From NCBI GenBank assembly GCA_030847615.1, contig JAUMIR010000002.1, positions 286,792,028 through 286,856,027 of the forward strand: 64,000 nt of DNA. The letters run 5' to 3'. A program made the translations under genes and the position numbers. Source of the stretch: Gambelia wislizenii (Eukaryota; Chordata; Lepidosauria; Squamata; Crotaphytidae). Under the pieces are notes generated by a model. That model saw only the letters and a list, made by a program, of their open reading frames with translations, did no database searches and had not been told where the DNA came from. Shown piece after piece: positions 46,803 through 55,872 of the stretch; position 1 is the stretch's first letter, and every line of letters starts with the position of its first letter.

Positions 46803-48762
46803 AGTGCTCCACTGAATGGGAAGAACAGAGTGAAATGCAAGTGCTTTGTTTGGCTGTGTGTGTATCCCTTTAAAATCAATCCATTTTAAAGCACTCTGTG
46901 CACAGCACGGCAACTCCAGAGAACAATAATGAAATATAATGTTTCATTAGTATTCAGTTAAGGGTATGGAAATATATTTAATATCTTACAGCACCCTTCC
47001 CCAGACACAGAGCAAGCAAGAGCATTTATGAAGCACTTAATACACAGTATTGTCAATATAAAATACTATTAAAATAAATCTCCTGTACAGATAACCATTA
47101 GACCTGCCCTTTGTTTATTTCTAACCACAGAATGCTTGGCTGATGTATTACCACTGTAAGAGAAACACCTTGGTCCTGGAATATAAGTAATTTGAAACGA
47201 ATTCCTTTGTTTGTGGATCTTTCTGCACTCATTAAGATTCTATATTTCTTTATTTAAACAGTTAATTTATTTAAGGGGGAAATGTTAAGGGCATCATTCC
47301 AGCTACATAAAGCTAGGCTCTTTTTTCTTTTTTTCTAATCTTTATTTTAAATATCAGAGAGAGTTGCCTCCCCTCTTTCCCCCCCCCCCACATTCAGTCA
47401 GGTGCAATTAATAACTTGCTGAAATGGAGTTTATAGCATTCGCCACAGAATACAAAAAGGCCACCAGCTCTTTTTGTTTCTTTGCATCCAAGCTCACAGT
47501 GAGACAGAATTGTTCCAGGGGCCTTTGGCTCCATTCCAGTTCAGGATTCAGTATAAATAAACCCTCAAATAAAAGTGGCTTTAAAGACAATTGTGAGAGG
47601 CCTAACAGGTTAGTTTCTATAACAAACCACTTGTTCTATGCATCCTCTTAAAGCCATGGTGTCTGGCTTGATGGCGGTGGAATTTTTAAATAACAATTTT
47701 GTGTATATTTGGGGGAAGGCATGAAAAAGTAACAGCCTTGTGGTACAGTGCATCTCTTTCTTAGGAAGTTCTAAGGGTAAAATACATTGAGAGTGTTACA
47801 GTTTGTATAAAACACTTGTGTGCACACACAACACCAACCAGTTGGGGAGCTAAGCAAATAACAATGTCTGGGTAAAGGATGCTGCTTCTTACATGATTCC
47901 TCTCCCCTGAGAGAACCAGCTTGATGACAGGTAGAATGGGATTTGCATCCATCTTACATACAGAGGTGTCCAGTGGCCCCTGACTCTCAATGCACTGATT
48001 TTCTCTGCTATACCATTCTTGAATAACCTCCAAGTGAGTGGTAGAAGGGCTTTTTAAACGTATAGTTATTAACCAGCCACATTGCTGTGTGCCCAGCTCA
48101 ACACAGGGCTGTTGGCAAGCTGAAATGCACTCCATCAGGAGATCCTCTCCTGTGTGTCCTGAGCTGAAGCCATGGGAGAAGGAGGATCATGCCATTTGGT
48201 TGTGTAAAACTGACTAATTAAACAGAAATAACACTTAGAGTCTGTGGGCACTAAAGGTCATTTGATCAGATGCAAAGTTTATGCCATAACAAATTAACAG
48301 GACCGAGGGATGTTGGTTTACTTTATTTTTATTCTAATAAACACAGCTATGTTTCTTGAAGAATAATTTTTTTAATCAGTACTTTTAAAATACTTTTTTA
48401 AATGCTTTTAACAGCATTTTTTTAAAAAAGTAATTTAATTCCACTAGCGAGTTTGTATTTAAATTTGTTTGGCACCACTTATACAGGTTGAGTAGCCCTT
48501 ATCCGGAATCCAAAATGCTCCAAAATCCAAAACCTTTGGAGCTACAACATGCATGTACCGGTACCTATACTGTATTTGTGAGGCTGGAGAGAGACATGAG
48601 AATCTGTAAAATGGTGGGAATCCACACCTCCCACCATTTCACAGATCTTGTGTCTCTCTCCAGCTGAACTAATGAGTAGGAGCACTATGACCACCACCAT
48701 GAAGGTGGAAGCAGGTGGCTGCAAGCCCCCCACTGCCACCACTGCTGTTGTTGAAATTGGCT

Positions 48763-49012
48763 GCAGTTGCAATGGGCCCTTGGTATCCGCTGGAGTTTGG
48801 TTCCGTTATCCCCCATGGATACCAAAATCTGTGGATACTCAAGTCCCATTATATACAATGGCATAGTAAAATTGTATCTATTATATAAAATGGAGAACAG
48901 CAAGGTTTGCTTTTTATTTACTTTTTTGGGAATATTTTCAAGGCATGGATGGTGGATGATTCTATGAATCCATGGATGTCAAATCCATGGATACAGAGGG
49001 ATTCCCACTTGC
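48763..49012. mobile_element. Mariner-type MITE nested in the Tigger-like element
   Basis: Text GGGCCCTTGGTATCCGCTGG, CCCATTATATACAATGGCAT and GGATACAGAGGGATTCCCAC is collinear with the 32140 copy. Confidence 0.6.
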
Positions 49013-49362
49013 AGAAGACTTGGGTAGCAAAGGCACCGGGTTCCAGTAGTGGAAGCAGGGGGAAAGGAGAGGGGGAACTTTTTTTGGTGTGAAGCTCTCC
49101 TCCAGGCCAAGGCTAGAGATGGTCTCCAGCAGCTGCTACTGCTGCGTTCCACTCTAGCCCTCATTTCAGCTGGGGGGTGGCAGTGGAGGAGCAATAGCAG
49201 CCACTACGGCTGCCGTTTGTCCAGAGTTTGTCTGCAAACTCGGCTGCACCATCTCCTTCCCTCCCACTCCTCGCCCAGAGGCGGGGGATCCCAAAGAATG
49301 CACCTCTTGCAGCTGCGGCTTAATTCCATCCCTGTTACTGCCCTACACCATTTTATATACAG

Positions 49363-49365
<3 letters not shown>

Positions 49366-49412
<47 letters not shown>

Positions 49413-49416
49413 CCCC
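49366..49416. repeat. (TC)n microsatellite
   Basis: About twenty uninterrupted CT units, followed by C-rich text and a further short CT run. Confidence 0.95.
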
Positions 49417-49573
49417 CCTCTCTCTCAATTAGGTATATATACACATTTTTATATGATATTTTATAGTGTATCCCAAAATCTGAAAAAATCCAAAATACAG
49501 AATATACAAAATACAGAACAGTTCTGGTCTTAAGCATTTCAGATAAGGGATACAGCCATGCACCACAACAAAG

Positions 49574-50725
49574 TACCGTATATTCCGGCGTATAAGACGA
49601 CCCGGCGTATAAGACGACCCCCCCAATTTTTAAGGGGAAATGCAGAGTTTGTGATATATTCGCCCTATAAGACGACCCCCCTGTTCCAACGCATAGCCCC
49701 CGCATGCCCCTCCTGCCCTCCCTTCCAGGAGGGAGCGCAGGAGGAGGATGCGGAGGCTGTGCGCCCAAAAGGGGCACGTTCGCCCCTTCTCCCCACCTTC
49801 CAGGAAGATGGGGAGAAGGGGCGAATCGCGGTTTGGCCGCGCAGCCTCTCCATGCCCCTCCTGCGCTCCCTTCCAGGAGCGAGCGCAGGAGGGGGATCCG
49901 GAGGCTGCCCGGCCAAACCGGGCACGTTCGCCCCTTCTCCCCACCTTCCTGGAAGGTGGGGAGAAGGGTCGAATCGTGGTTTGGCCGCGCAGCCCCCCCA
50001 TGCCCCTCCTGCGCTCCCTTCCAGGAGCGAGCGCAGGAGGGGGATCCGGAGGCTGCCCGGCCAAACCGGGCACGTTTGCCCCTTCTCCCCACCTTCCAGG
50101 AAGGTGGGGAGAAGGGGCGAATCGCGGTTTGGCCGCGCAGCCTCTCCATGCCCCTCCTGCGCTCCCTTCCAGGAGCGAGCGCAGGAGGGGGATCCGGAGG
50201 CTGCCCGGCCAAACGGGGCACGTTCGCCCCTTCTCCCCACCTTCCAGGAAGGTGGGGAGAAGGGGCGAATCGCAGTTTGGCCGCGCAGCCTCTCCATGCC
50301 CCTCCTGCGCTCCCTTCCAGGAGCGAGTGCAGGAGAGGGATCCGGAGGCTGCCCGGCCAAACGGGGCACGTTTGCCCCTTCTCCCCACCTTCCTGGAAGG
50401 TGGGGAGAGGGGGCGAATCGTGGGTTTGCCTCGGCCGCTGCAGAAGCACTCGAGCAGCGGCTGTGGCAAACCGCAATGTTCGCCCCCCTCCTCTTTCTTC
50501 CGTTGCTCCCCAAAGGGGGAGAAGGCAGAGGAGGGGGGCGAATGATCTTCAAAACACTTTGCTTCACCCCCCTGCCCCATCTCCTGCCTCTTCGCTCCGT
50601 TTGCGAAGAGGCAGGAGATAGGCAGGTGGGTGAAGCAAAGTGTATCCGGCGTATAAGACGACTGTCAATTTTGCAGGGCACTTTTGAGTGCTCAAAAGTC
50701 GTCTTATACGCCGGAATATACGGTA
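49574..50725. mobile_element. TA-flanked TIR element (1,152 bp) carrying a GC-rich minisatellite
   Basis: Ends TACCGTATATTCCGGCGTAT and its exact complement ATACGCCGGAATATACGGTA form perfect terminal inverted repeats of about 28 bp bounded by TA. GGCGTATAAGACGACC recurs as subterminal repeats at both ends, typical of a Tc1/mariner-type element. No transposase: the 1-kb interior is a 148-bp tandem array plus a 35-bp-arm hairpin at 50553-50641. Confidence 0.85.
49690..50425. repeat. 148-bp tandem array, about five units, internally palindromic
   Basis: The unit landmark (GGATCCGGAGGCTGCCCGG or variant) has its first A at 49748, 49896, 50044, 50192 and 50340, an exact 148-bp period with no net length change. 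Each unit contains a near-perfect palindrome, CGCCCCTTCTCCCCACCTTC and its complement, and a second one, CTCCTGCGCTCCCTTCCAGG with GAGCGAGCGCAGGAG. It is CpG-rich. All long open frames in both strands here come from this structure. Confidence 0.93.
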
Positions 50726-51087
50726 TTTACCCATTGCCATGTGGACAAAACTGAAATGGCATTTAATGCAATAGGATAAGATTGGAAAATAAATAAATAA
50801 TTTTTGTGTGCATTTTGCTAGAGAAACCTAATTGCTCCATTTTTTAAACCAACTTTAGAATTTGTTGAATGAATTAATGTTGTTTTTCATTTAAGCCTCT
50901 CTGGATGCTTTCAGACTTCTAATTTTAGAGAGGGTTTTTCTAAACCATGCTCTGCTTTCTTCTATGCATTTTGGTAAAGCAAGACTACTTAGTGAGGCAG
51001 TAGTGGGCCTAGTGTGGACCTCTAAAAATTGGGCTGTCTTTCCCATCGTTGGAGGTATGGTGTGTCTTGTGATCTTCAGATCTTATG

Positions 51088-51632
51088 TCAAATTGAGGAG
51101 TCAGGAAAGAAAGAGAGGCATTATTGGGATCATGTTGCTAGTGGTCTTTTATGTCACCTGACCTTCACTGAGCAGGAAGCTGCAACAGGACCATCTGGCC
51201 ATTTGCAAAAATGATGCTGAGAGGGAAGCATTTGGATCCAGTAGATCTAGAGAGTCCCAAGTCTGAGACCCTCTAAAGTCAAAGCAGGTAACTGTGCCCT
51301 TTAAATGTTGTTGGACTGCAATGCATGTAATAATGCTGTTCTCTTGGTTACCTAGAATTTGTCCTTTAGCGTCCAAGAGAACAGCATTATCACATGCATT
51401 GCAGTCCAACAGCATTTAAAGGGCACAGTTACCTGCCTTGACTTTAGAGGGTCTCAGACCTGGGACTCTCTAGATCTACTGGATCCAAAGGCTTCCCTCT
51501 CAGCATCATTTTTGCAAATGGCCAGATGGTCCTGTTGCAGCTTCCTGCTCAGTGAAGGTCAGGTGACATAAAAGACCACTAGCAACATGATCCCAATAAT
51601 GCCTCTCTTTCTTTCCTAACTCCTCAATTTGA
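51088..51632. repeat. 545-bp near-perfect palindrome
   Basis: The left arm (51088-51347) and right arm (51373-51632) are each 260 bp and reverse-complementary, with six mismatches counted by eye and no gaps, around a 25-bp spacer. It lies 324 bp before the exon 5 acceptor. Mirror-image open frames of 70-88 codons on both strands result from the symmetry. No transposase, and I do not recognise the family. Confidence 0.93.
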
Positions 51633-51956
51633 ACAATCTGATCAGAACTTGAAAAAATTACCCATTTTGATATAATTCCCAGGATCCTCCAGAGCAGGAT
51701 GGCCAATGGCCATGCTCGCTGGGGGATTCTGAGAGTTATAATCCAATAACTCTCTCAAGCTCTGAATGTTGTCACCCATGTTCCTCTACTTCCCAGCAAA
51801 ACTGCTTTCCTGGTTCTACCTACTTGCTTGCAATTAAGATTTTGTGGATAAATGTTTCTCTGGAACAAGACCTTTGTTCCCTTACATTCCCTCCTCCCAC
51901 CTTGCAATGATCTTCTAGCCTTTTCCTTCTGCTACATTTCTGCTTTCTGTTCACAG

Positions 51957-52979
51957 ATCTGTAAATCTCAGGATACGAAAGCTGCCACTTCCTGCTGCAG
52001 CCCCTCAGTTCCTGTTCACTTCAACATCCAGCAGGACTGTGGCCATTTTGTTGCCTCTGTGCCCTCTAGCATGCTGAAAAACACTCCTGTGGAGGGCCAG
52101 GGCTCCTCCCAAGCTGCCACTGAGCAAGATTGTGTGGTCGTCATCACTCGAGAAGTGCCCCACCAGACTGCCGCCGACTTTGTGAAGGAAGGCAGGGCTT
52201 TCCATCAAGCCAAGCCAGAGCTGTATGAGAGGCGGGTGTGTTTCCTCCTCCTGCAGCTCTGCAATGGGCTGGAGCACCTGAAAGAGTACAGTGTCATCCA
52301 CCGAGATCTCTGCCTGGAGAACCTGCTGCTGGTGCACTGCAGATCTCCTCCTGCCGGCGCCAACAAAACCAAAGAGGACAAGCACTTGCCAAGGCTCATC
52401 ATCAGCAACTTTTTGAAAGCCAAGCAGAAGCCGGCCGTGACTGAGTCAAAAGGGAAAAAGAACCAGGCCCGACTGGCTCCTGAGATTGTATCTGCCTCCC
52501 AGTACAAAAAGTTTGATGAATTCCAAACTGGCATCCTCATCTATGAACTGCTCCACCAGCCCAACCCGTTTGAAGTGAAGGCCCACCTCCGGGAACAAGA
52601 GTACAGACGCGATGACCTCCCCACACTCCCCAGCCTTTCCATCTATTCCCGGGGGCTCCAGCAACTTGCTCACTTGCTACTGGAGGCTGACCCAATCAAA
52701 CGCATCCGCATTGGGGAGGCCAAGCGGATACTGCAATGTCTGCTCTGGGGTCCCCGGAAAGACTTGACCGATCAGCCTCTGAACCATGAGGAAGCCCTCC
52801 ACGGGGCTCTTCACAACTGGATTGACATGAAACGGGCATTGCTAATGATGAAATTTGCGGAGCGGGCAGTGGATGCCGAGCGTAGAGTTGAGCTGGAAGA
52901 TTGGCTCTGTTGTCAGTATTTAGCATCTGCAGATCCATTGTCTCTGTCTAAGTCACTGAAGCTTCTTCAGCTACTTTGA
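51957..52979 (+). CDS. PRAG1: PRAG1 coding exon 5 (residues 1022-1361; pseudokinase C-lobe, stop)
   Basis: The terminal coding exon. The acceptor is ttcacag|ATC at 51956/51957 and the stop TGA is at 52977-52979. It encodes VHFNIQQDCGHFVASVPSS, then DCVVVITREVPHQTA, the helix RRVCFLLLQLCNGLEHL and the catalytic-loop motif HRDLCLENLLL (HRD at residues 1136-1138). The magnesium-binding DFG is replaced by SNF (1171-1173), the hallmark of this pseudokinase. An APE motif is kept (1195-1197), followed by FDEFQTGILIYELLHQPNPFE and C-terminal helices ending LKLLQLL that complete the SHED dimerisation module. The insert between the catalytic loop and the SNF motif is only about 15-20 residues. The human protein, from memory, has a long Pro/Ala-rich insert there, which would explain much of the length difference. 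Confidence 0.96.
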   Translation: MCKSQDTKAATSCCSPSVPVHFNIQQDCGHFVASVPSSMLKNTPVEGQGSSQAATEQDCVVVITREVPHQTAADFVKEGRAFHQAKPELYERRVCFLLLQLCNGLEHLKEYSVIHRDLCLENLLLVHCRSPPAGANKTKEDKHLPRLIISNFLKAKQKPAVTESKGKKNQARLAPEIVSASQYKKFDEFQTGILIYELLHQPNPFEVKAHLREQEYRRDDLPTLPSLSIYSRGLQQLAHLLLEADPIKRIRIGEAKRILQCLLWGPRKDLTDQPLNHEEALHGALHNWIDMKRALLMMKFAERAVDAERRVELEDWLCCQYLASADPLSLSKSLKLLQLL

Positions 52980-53841
52980 TTCCCATGATGTTTTTCAAGT
53001 GTGTCTATTCTAAGGGCAATGGCGTTAAGAGTTTTCTTGAAGAAACTCTGTAGGGGAAAATGGTACACATCTTAAATTTCCTTTGTGCAATGGTATTTGA
53101 GTAAGAAAGACCATGTTTCATAGCCAAACACACACAAAAAGATCAAAACTGATGGATGTTTCATGATACATGTTATTGTGAGTGCTGTAAAATTATAAAT
53201 AGTGTACCTGGGACGTGCCACCAAGTGTATTGTTTTCTGAGTAATCCTTGCAAGCCATTTTGTCTATGTGTGTTTTCCCTAATACGGAGGATTTTGTTCT
53301 GGTAAGGCTTTGGTTTGTTACTTTTGTGATGAACGTGTTCACTGTTAGAACAGAAGTTTATTCTCTGTAAAATACCAAACATTAAAAAAAATCCCAACAT
53401 TATCTCCCACTACAGTCTCTTAAAAAGCAACAATTCAACTCCACCTCAGCCTGGCAGATGCAGCAGGCAGTGCTTCCCCCCGCTACCCCACAACTCCATC
53501 ATAGCTTTGCTTGCTTGAGCCATTCTTTTCCAACTCTACCCCTCCGTTTTCAATCACTACTTACATAGAATACATGGATTCAGGGAAGGATAAGATCTTG
53601 AGAAGTAAAACACATAGAGCAAGAAGATTTGGGGCTTTGAAGTCTTGGGAATTAGCTCCAGAAGTGTCTCTCAAGCTCATATTAAAGCAAACCTTTTTCT
53701 CTAAATATCTCCACCCCATTGGGGGAAAAAAGCCTTCTTAAACCAGCATCTTAAACCTGTAATTATGGCAGCTTCTGTTGTGGTCACTAGATCTGCCTGG
53801 GCCTGTGTGCTGGTTTAACTGTCCTGGTCAGTCACAATAAA
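52980..53841 (+). other. PRAG1: PRAG1 3' UTR with candidate poly(A) signals
   Basis: The sequence after the stop is AT-rich, with no open coding frame and no recognised repeat up to about 53,840. A canonical AATAAA lies at 53836-53841, followed by a moderately T/G-rich stretch. A weaker ATTAAA at 53381-53386 would give a shorter 3' end of about 400 nt but lacks a clear downstream GT-rich element. The choice between them is inference. A longer UTR is also possible, as mammalian PRAG1 has a long one. Confidence 0.45.
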
Positions 53842-54072
53842 GCATCTATGGATCCTCTGTTCCTCCCTGATGTCAGGTAGGGACAGAGAAATCTGCCAAG
53901 CGTGGCTTCTCCTAGCTTCTTGCATTTTCAACTTTTAAGTTCATCCTGCATCAGCTTGCATTCTTCTGGAAAAAAAATAAGCACAACATTTTTCTTATGT
54001 ATTTCTCCTAATATCCATGCATATTTGTTCAACTCCCTCATAAACCTTTCTTGCAAGCAGTTTCCCTTAGTG

Positions 54073-54452
54073 CATTGGCTTTTAACTTTTTCTTTACCAG
54101 GGACCCCTTTTAAATATCTTTTGTTGCCACAGTCCCCCAAGACTTAACTCAAGAGTTAAAACCCTAATAATAATAATAATAATGATGATGATGCCTGATG
54201 ATAATAATTATACAATTTCACCATCCATTAACCCTTCCCTCAGAGGCACTGGAGGGCAGGGAAGACTTTTCTCCTGCTTCTTCCTGTAAATTTGTGGCTG
54301 GAGCAGATTTCAGAGCGATGCATAGGCCAAGCCAACCAGCCTTTGCCTTGGGTCCTGTCATGTGGGCTGAGCAGCCTTCAAGCCTTCACAGACCCCCTGT
54401 GAGGACATCACAGCCCCCTGGGGGTCCGCAGACCACAGGTTAAGAACTACTG
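54073..54452. mobile_element. hAT-type element with near-perfect 8-bp target duplication
   Basis: Left end CATTGGCTTTTAACTTTTTC and right end (complement) CAGTAGTTCTTAACCTGTGG, followed by GGGACCCC and its complement inside, are Charlie-like hAT termini. Flanks CCTTAGTG (54065-54072) and TCTTAGTG (54453-54460) match at 7 of 8 bases. A (TAA)n/(TGA)n tract at 54161-54192 is internal. 380 bp, non-coding. Confidence 0.8.
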
Positions 54453-54839
54453 TCTTAGTGTATTTGGATAGTTTCTCCTAATTTTTGCATTTAAAAAAAT
54501 AAACAAATTACTACATCACAAATTTTGGAAAAGTACAAAAAGCAAGTTATAGCTACATTTTGGTTTGTATATTGGTTTTGCAAATTAAGTACATTCAGAT
54601 CAAAATGAGAACTGAACACATAATGCTCCCCATCCCCTAATTTCAGGTGCAGAAAAATGTCAAACCAGGAGGAAGAGACAAAGGGAAGAGTGATGTCACA
54701 TGCAAAATGACCCATTTTGAGGTGCATAAGACATTCAGGAGGAAAAAATGGGGTGGGAAGAAAAGGGTACCCTACAAGAATAGGTTCTTGAAAAGCTGCC
54801 AGTTGCTATTTGCTATCAAATTGACTTGATTTTTGGCAA

Positions 54840-55180
54840 GTATGGATGAGAGACCTCCAAGGGACCCTGTTATTTAACAGCCTTACTCAAGTCTTGCAAA
54901 CTCAGGGCTATGACTTCCTTGATTGAATCAGCCCACCTGTAATATCTTTCTCTTTTCTTACTGCCTTCAACTTTACTGAGCATTATTGCCTTTTCTAGTC
55001 AGTCATGCCTTCTCATGATATGTCCAAAGTACGACAGCCTCAGTTTAGTCATTTAGGCTTCCAGGAAGTGTTCAAGTTTGATTTGTCTTTTTGGCAATGT
55101 ATGCTACCCATAGAATTCTCCTCCACATTTTAAATTAGTTGATTCTTTTCCTGTCAGCCTTCTTCGCTCTCCAACCATTA
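54840..55180 (-). mobile_element. Bov-B/RTE LINE C-terminal fragment, antisense
   Basis: The plus-strand text TTCTCATGATATGTCCAAAG then TACGACAGCCTCAGTTTAGTC and GAATTCTCCTCCACATTTTA is the antisense of the RTE ORF2 C-terminus. In that strand it encodes a block like the family's FGHIMRR...EKTIMLGKVEG region. Broken frame. Bov-B is abundant in squamates and supplies the tails of the SINEs here. Confidence 0.7.
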
Positions 55181-55564
55181 CAACTATAGAAATCAGAAAT
55201 ACGATAGCACAGACAATACTGTATTTAGTATTTAATTATATATCTCCTTCCTGTGTCTAAATCATCACTGTGAGTGGGCTTGGTCTTCTACATGACAGCC
55301 CTTTAGATATTTGAAGATGGCTAGGATATTGTTTCTCCATCTCTTCCCCAGGCTAAATACAGGCAACACACTGAACACCCCTCAACTGTTCCTCACAGGG
55401 CTTGGTTTCCAGACTTTTTTCCCTCCTTGTCAGTCTGCTCTGCACACATTCTGGCTTGTCAATATCCTTCTTGAACTTTGGGCTCATCTAAATGAGAAAA
55501 AATAATCCTCTTACCTGCTCAGTATTCCTAACTCGCAGCAGCACTGACATGTTCTCACAATGTT

Positions 55565-55872
55565 TTGTGCTGTGGGGAGTGATTGGAGGAGACACTGAAG
55601 GTGAAAACCCAGTAGCACCCGGAGACAATGGGCAGCCACAGGGAGGAAGAGGAGGAGGGAGCCGCCAGCCCTTCACCCATCCCAGCGGCATCAGCCTCTG
55701 ATTTCGGCTGGAAAGGGACGGGACGAACTGCCCTCCTCTTCCTTCTCCCACCACCACTGCCTGAATGGGCGAAGGGCTGGCAGCTCTCTCTTCCTCGCCA
55801 TGGCCACCCGTTGTCTCTGGGCACTGCCTGGTTCTCACCTTCAGTGTCTTCTCCGATTGCCCGATCACCCCT
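55565..55872. mobile_element. Fold-back element, about 305 bp, GC-rich
   Basis: Left arm GGGAGTGATTGGAGGAGACA then CTGAAGGTGA pairs with right arm TCACCTTCAGTGTCTTCTCC then GATTGCCCGATCACCCC. GCCAGCCCTTCACCCAT pairs with ATGGGCGAAGGGCTGGC further in. The arms are about 130 bp with scattered mismatches around a loop near 55,720. The 60-126-codon frames here are symmetry artefacts. Confidence 0.7.

Larger units (their letters stand above)
48482..49557. mobile_element. Tigger/MER44-like element, enlarged by nested insertions
   Basis: The left end TACAGGTTGAGTAGCCCTTA and the right end CAGATAAGGGATACAGCC (near 49,557) are inverted relative to each other and related to the 31683 element. The interior contains a nested mariner-type MITE (48763-49012), a GC-rich insert and a (TC)n run, giving about 1.07 kb. 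The right end is eroded. Confidence 0.6.
41271..51956 (+). other. PRAG1 intron D
   Basis: A 10.7-kb intron, GT at 41271 and AG at 51955-51956. Apart from the repeats listed, 42020-42480, 44080-45210, 45700-46160, 46810-48480, 50730-51085 and 51640-51950 show no gene or named element. 51680-51740 resembles a common squamate dispersed text (GGATGGCCAATGGCCATGCTC, also echoed near 61,000). Confidence 0.82.
1476..53841 (+). other. PRAG1: PRAG1 gene (coding exons, introns, 3' UTR)
   Basis: Five exons encode a PEAK-family scaffold pseudokinase. Joined coding length is 4,086 nt (1,361 codons plus stop): exon sizes 342, 1,823, 158, 740 and 1,023 nt, with intron phases 0, 2, 1 and 0. Every intron starts GT and ends AG. 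Introns are about 12.1, 15.5, 9.1 and 10.7 kb. Known of the family: PRAG1 is a cytoplasmic, actin- and adhesion-associated adaptor. It binds the kinase CSK through a phosphotyrosine motif, acts with Rnd2/RhoA signalling, and homo- or hetero-dimerises with PEAK1 through helices flanking its kinase-like domain. The human protein is, from memory, about 1,406 residues, so the length fits. The gene span is placed from the first visible acceptor to the best poly(A) signal. The promoter is not in the window. Confidence 0.93.

Noticed and set aside
49343..50754. Five overlapping open frames of 265-398 codons on both strands
   Set aside because: They coincide exactly with the 148-bp palindromic GC-rich array. 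The repeats lack stop codons in several frames, and the translations are Pro/Arg/Gly/Ser periodic with no domain.
51149..51571. Paired 70-88-codon frames on opposite strands with the same protein
   Set aside because: Mirror products of the 545-bp palindrome, with no similarity to a known family.
53381..53386. ATTAAA as the main PRAG1 poly(A) signal
   Set aside because: It lacks a clear downstream GT-rich element, so the AATAAA at 53836 was preferred, with low certainty.
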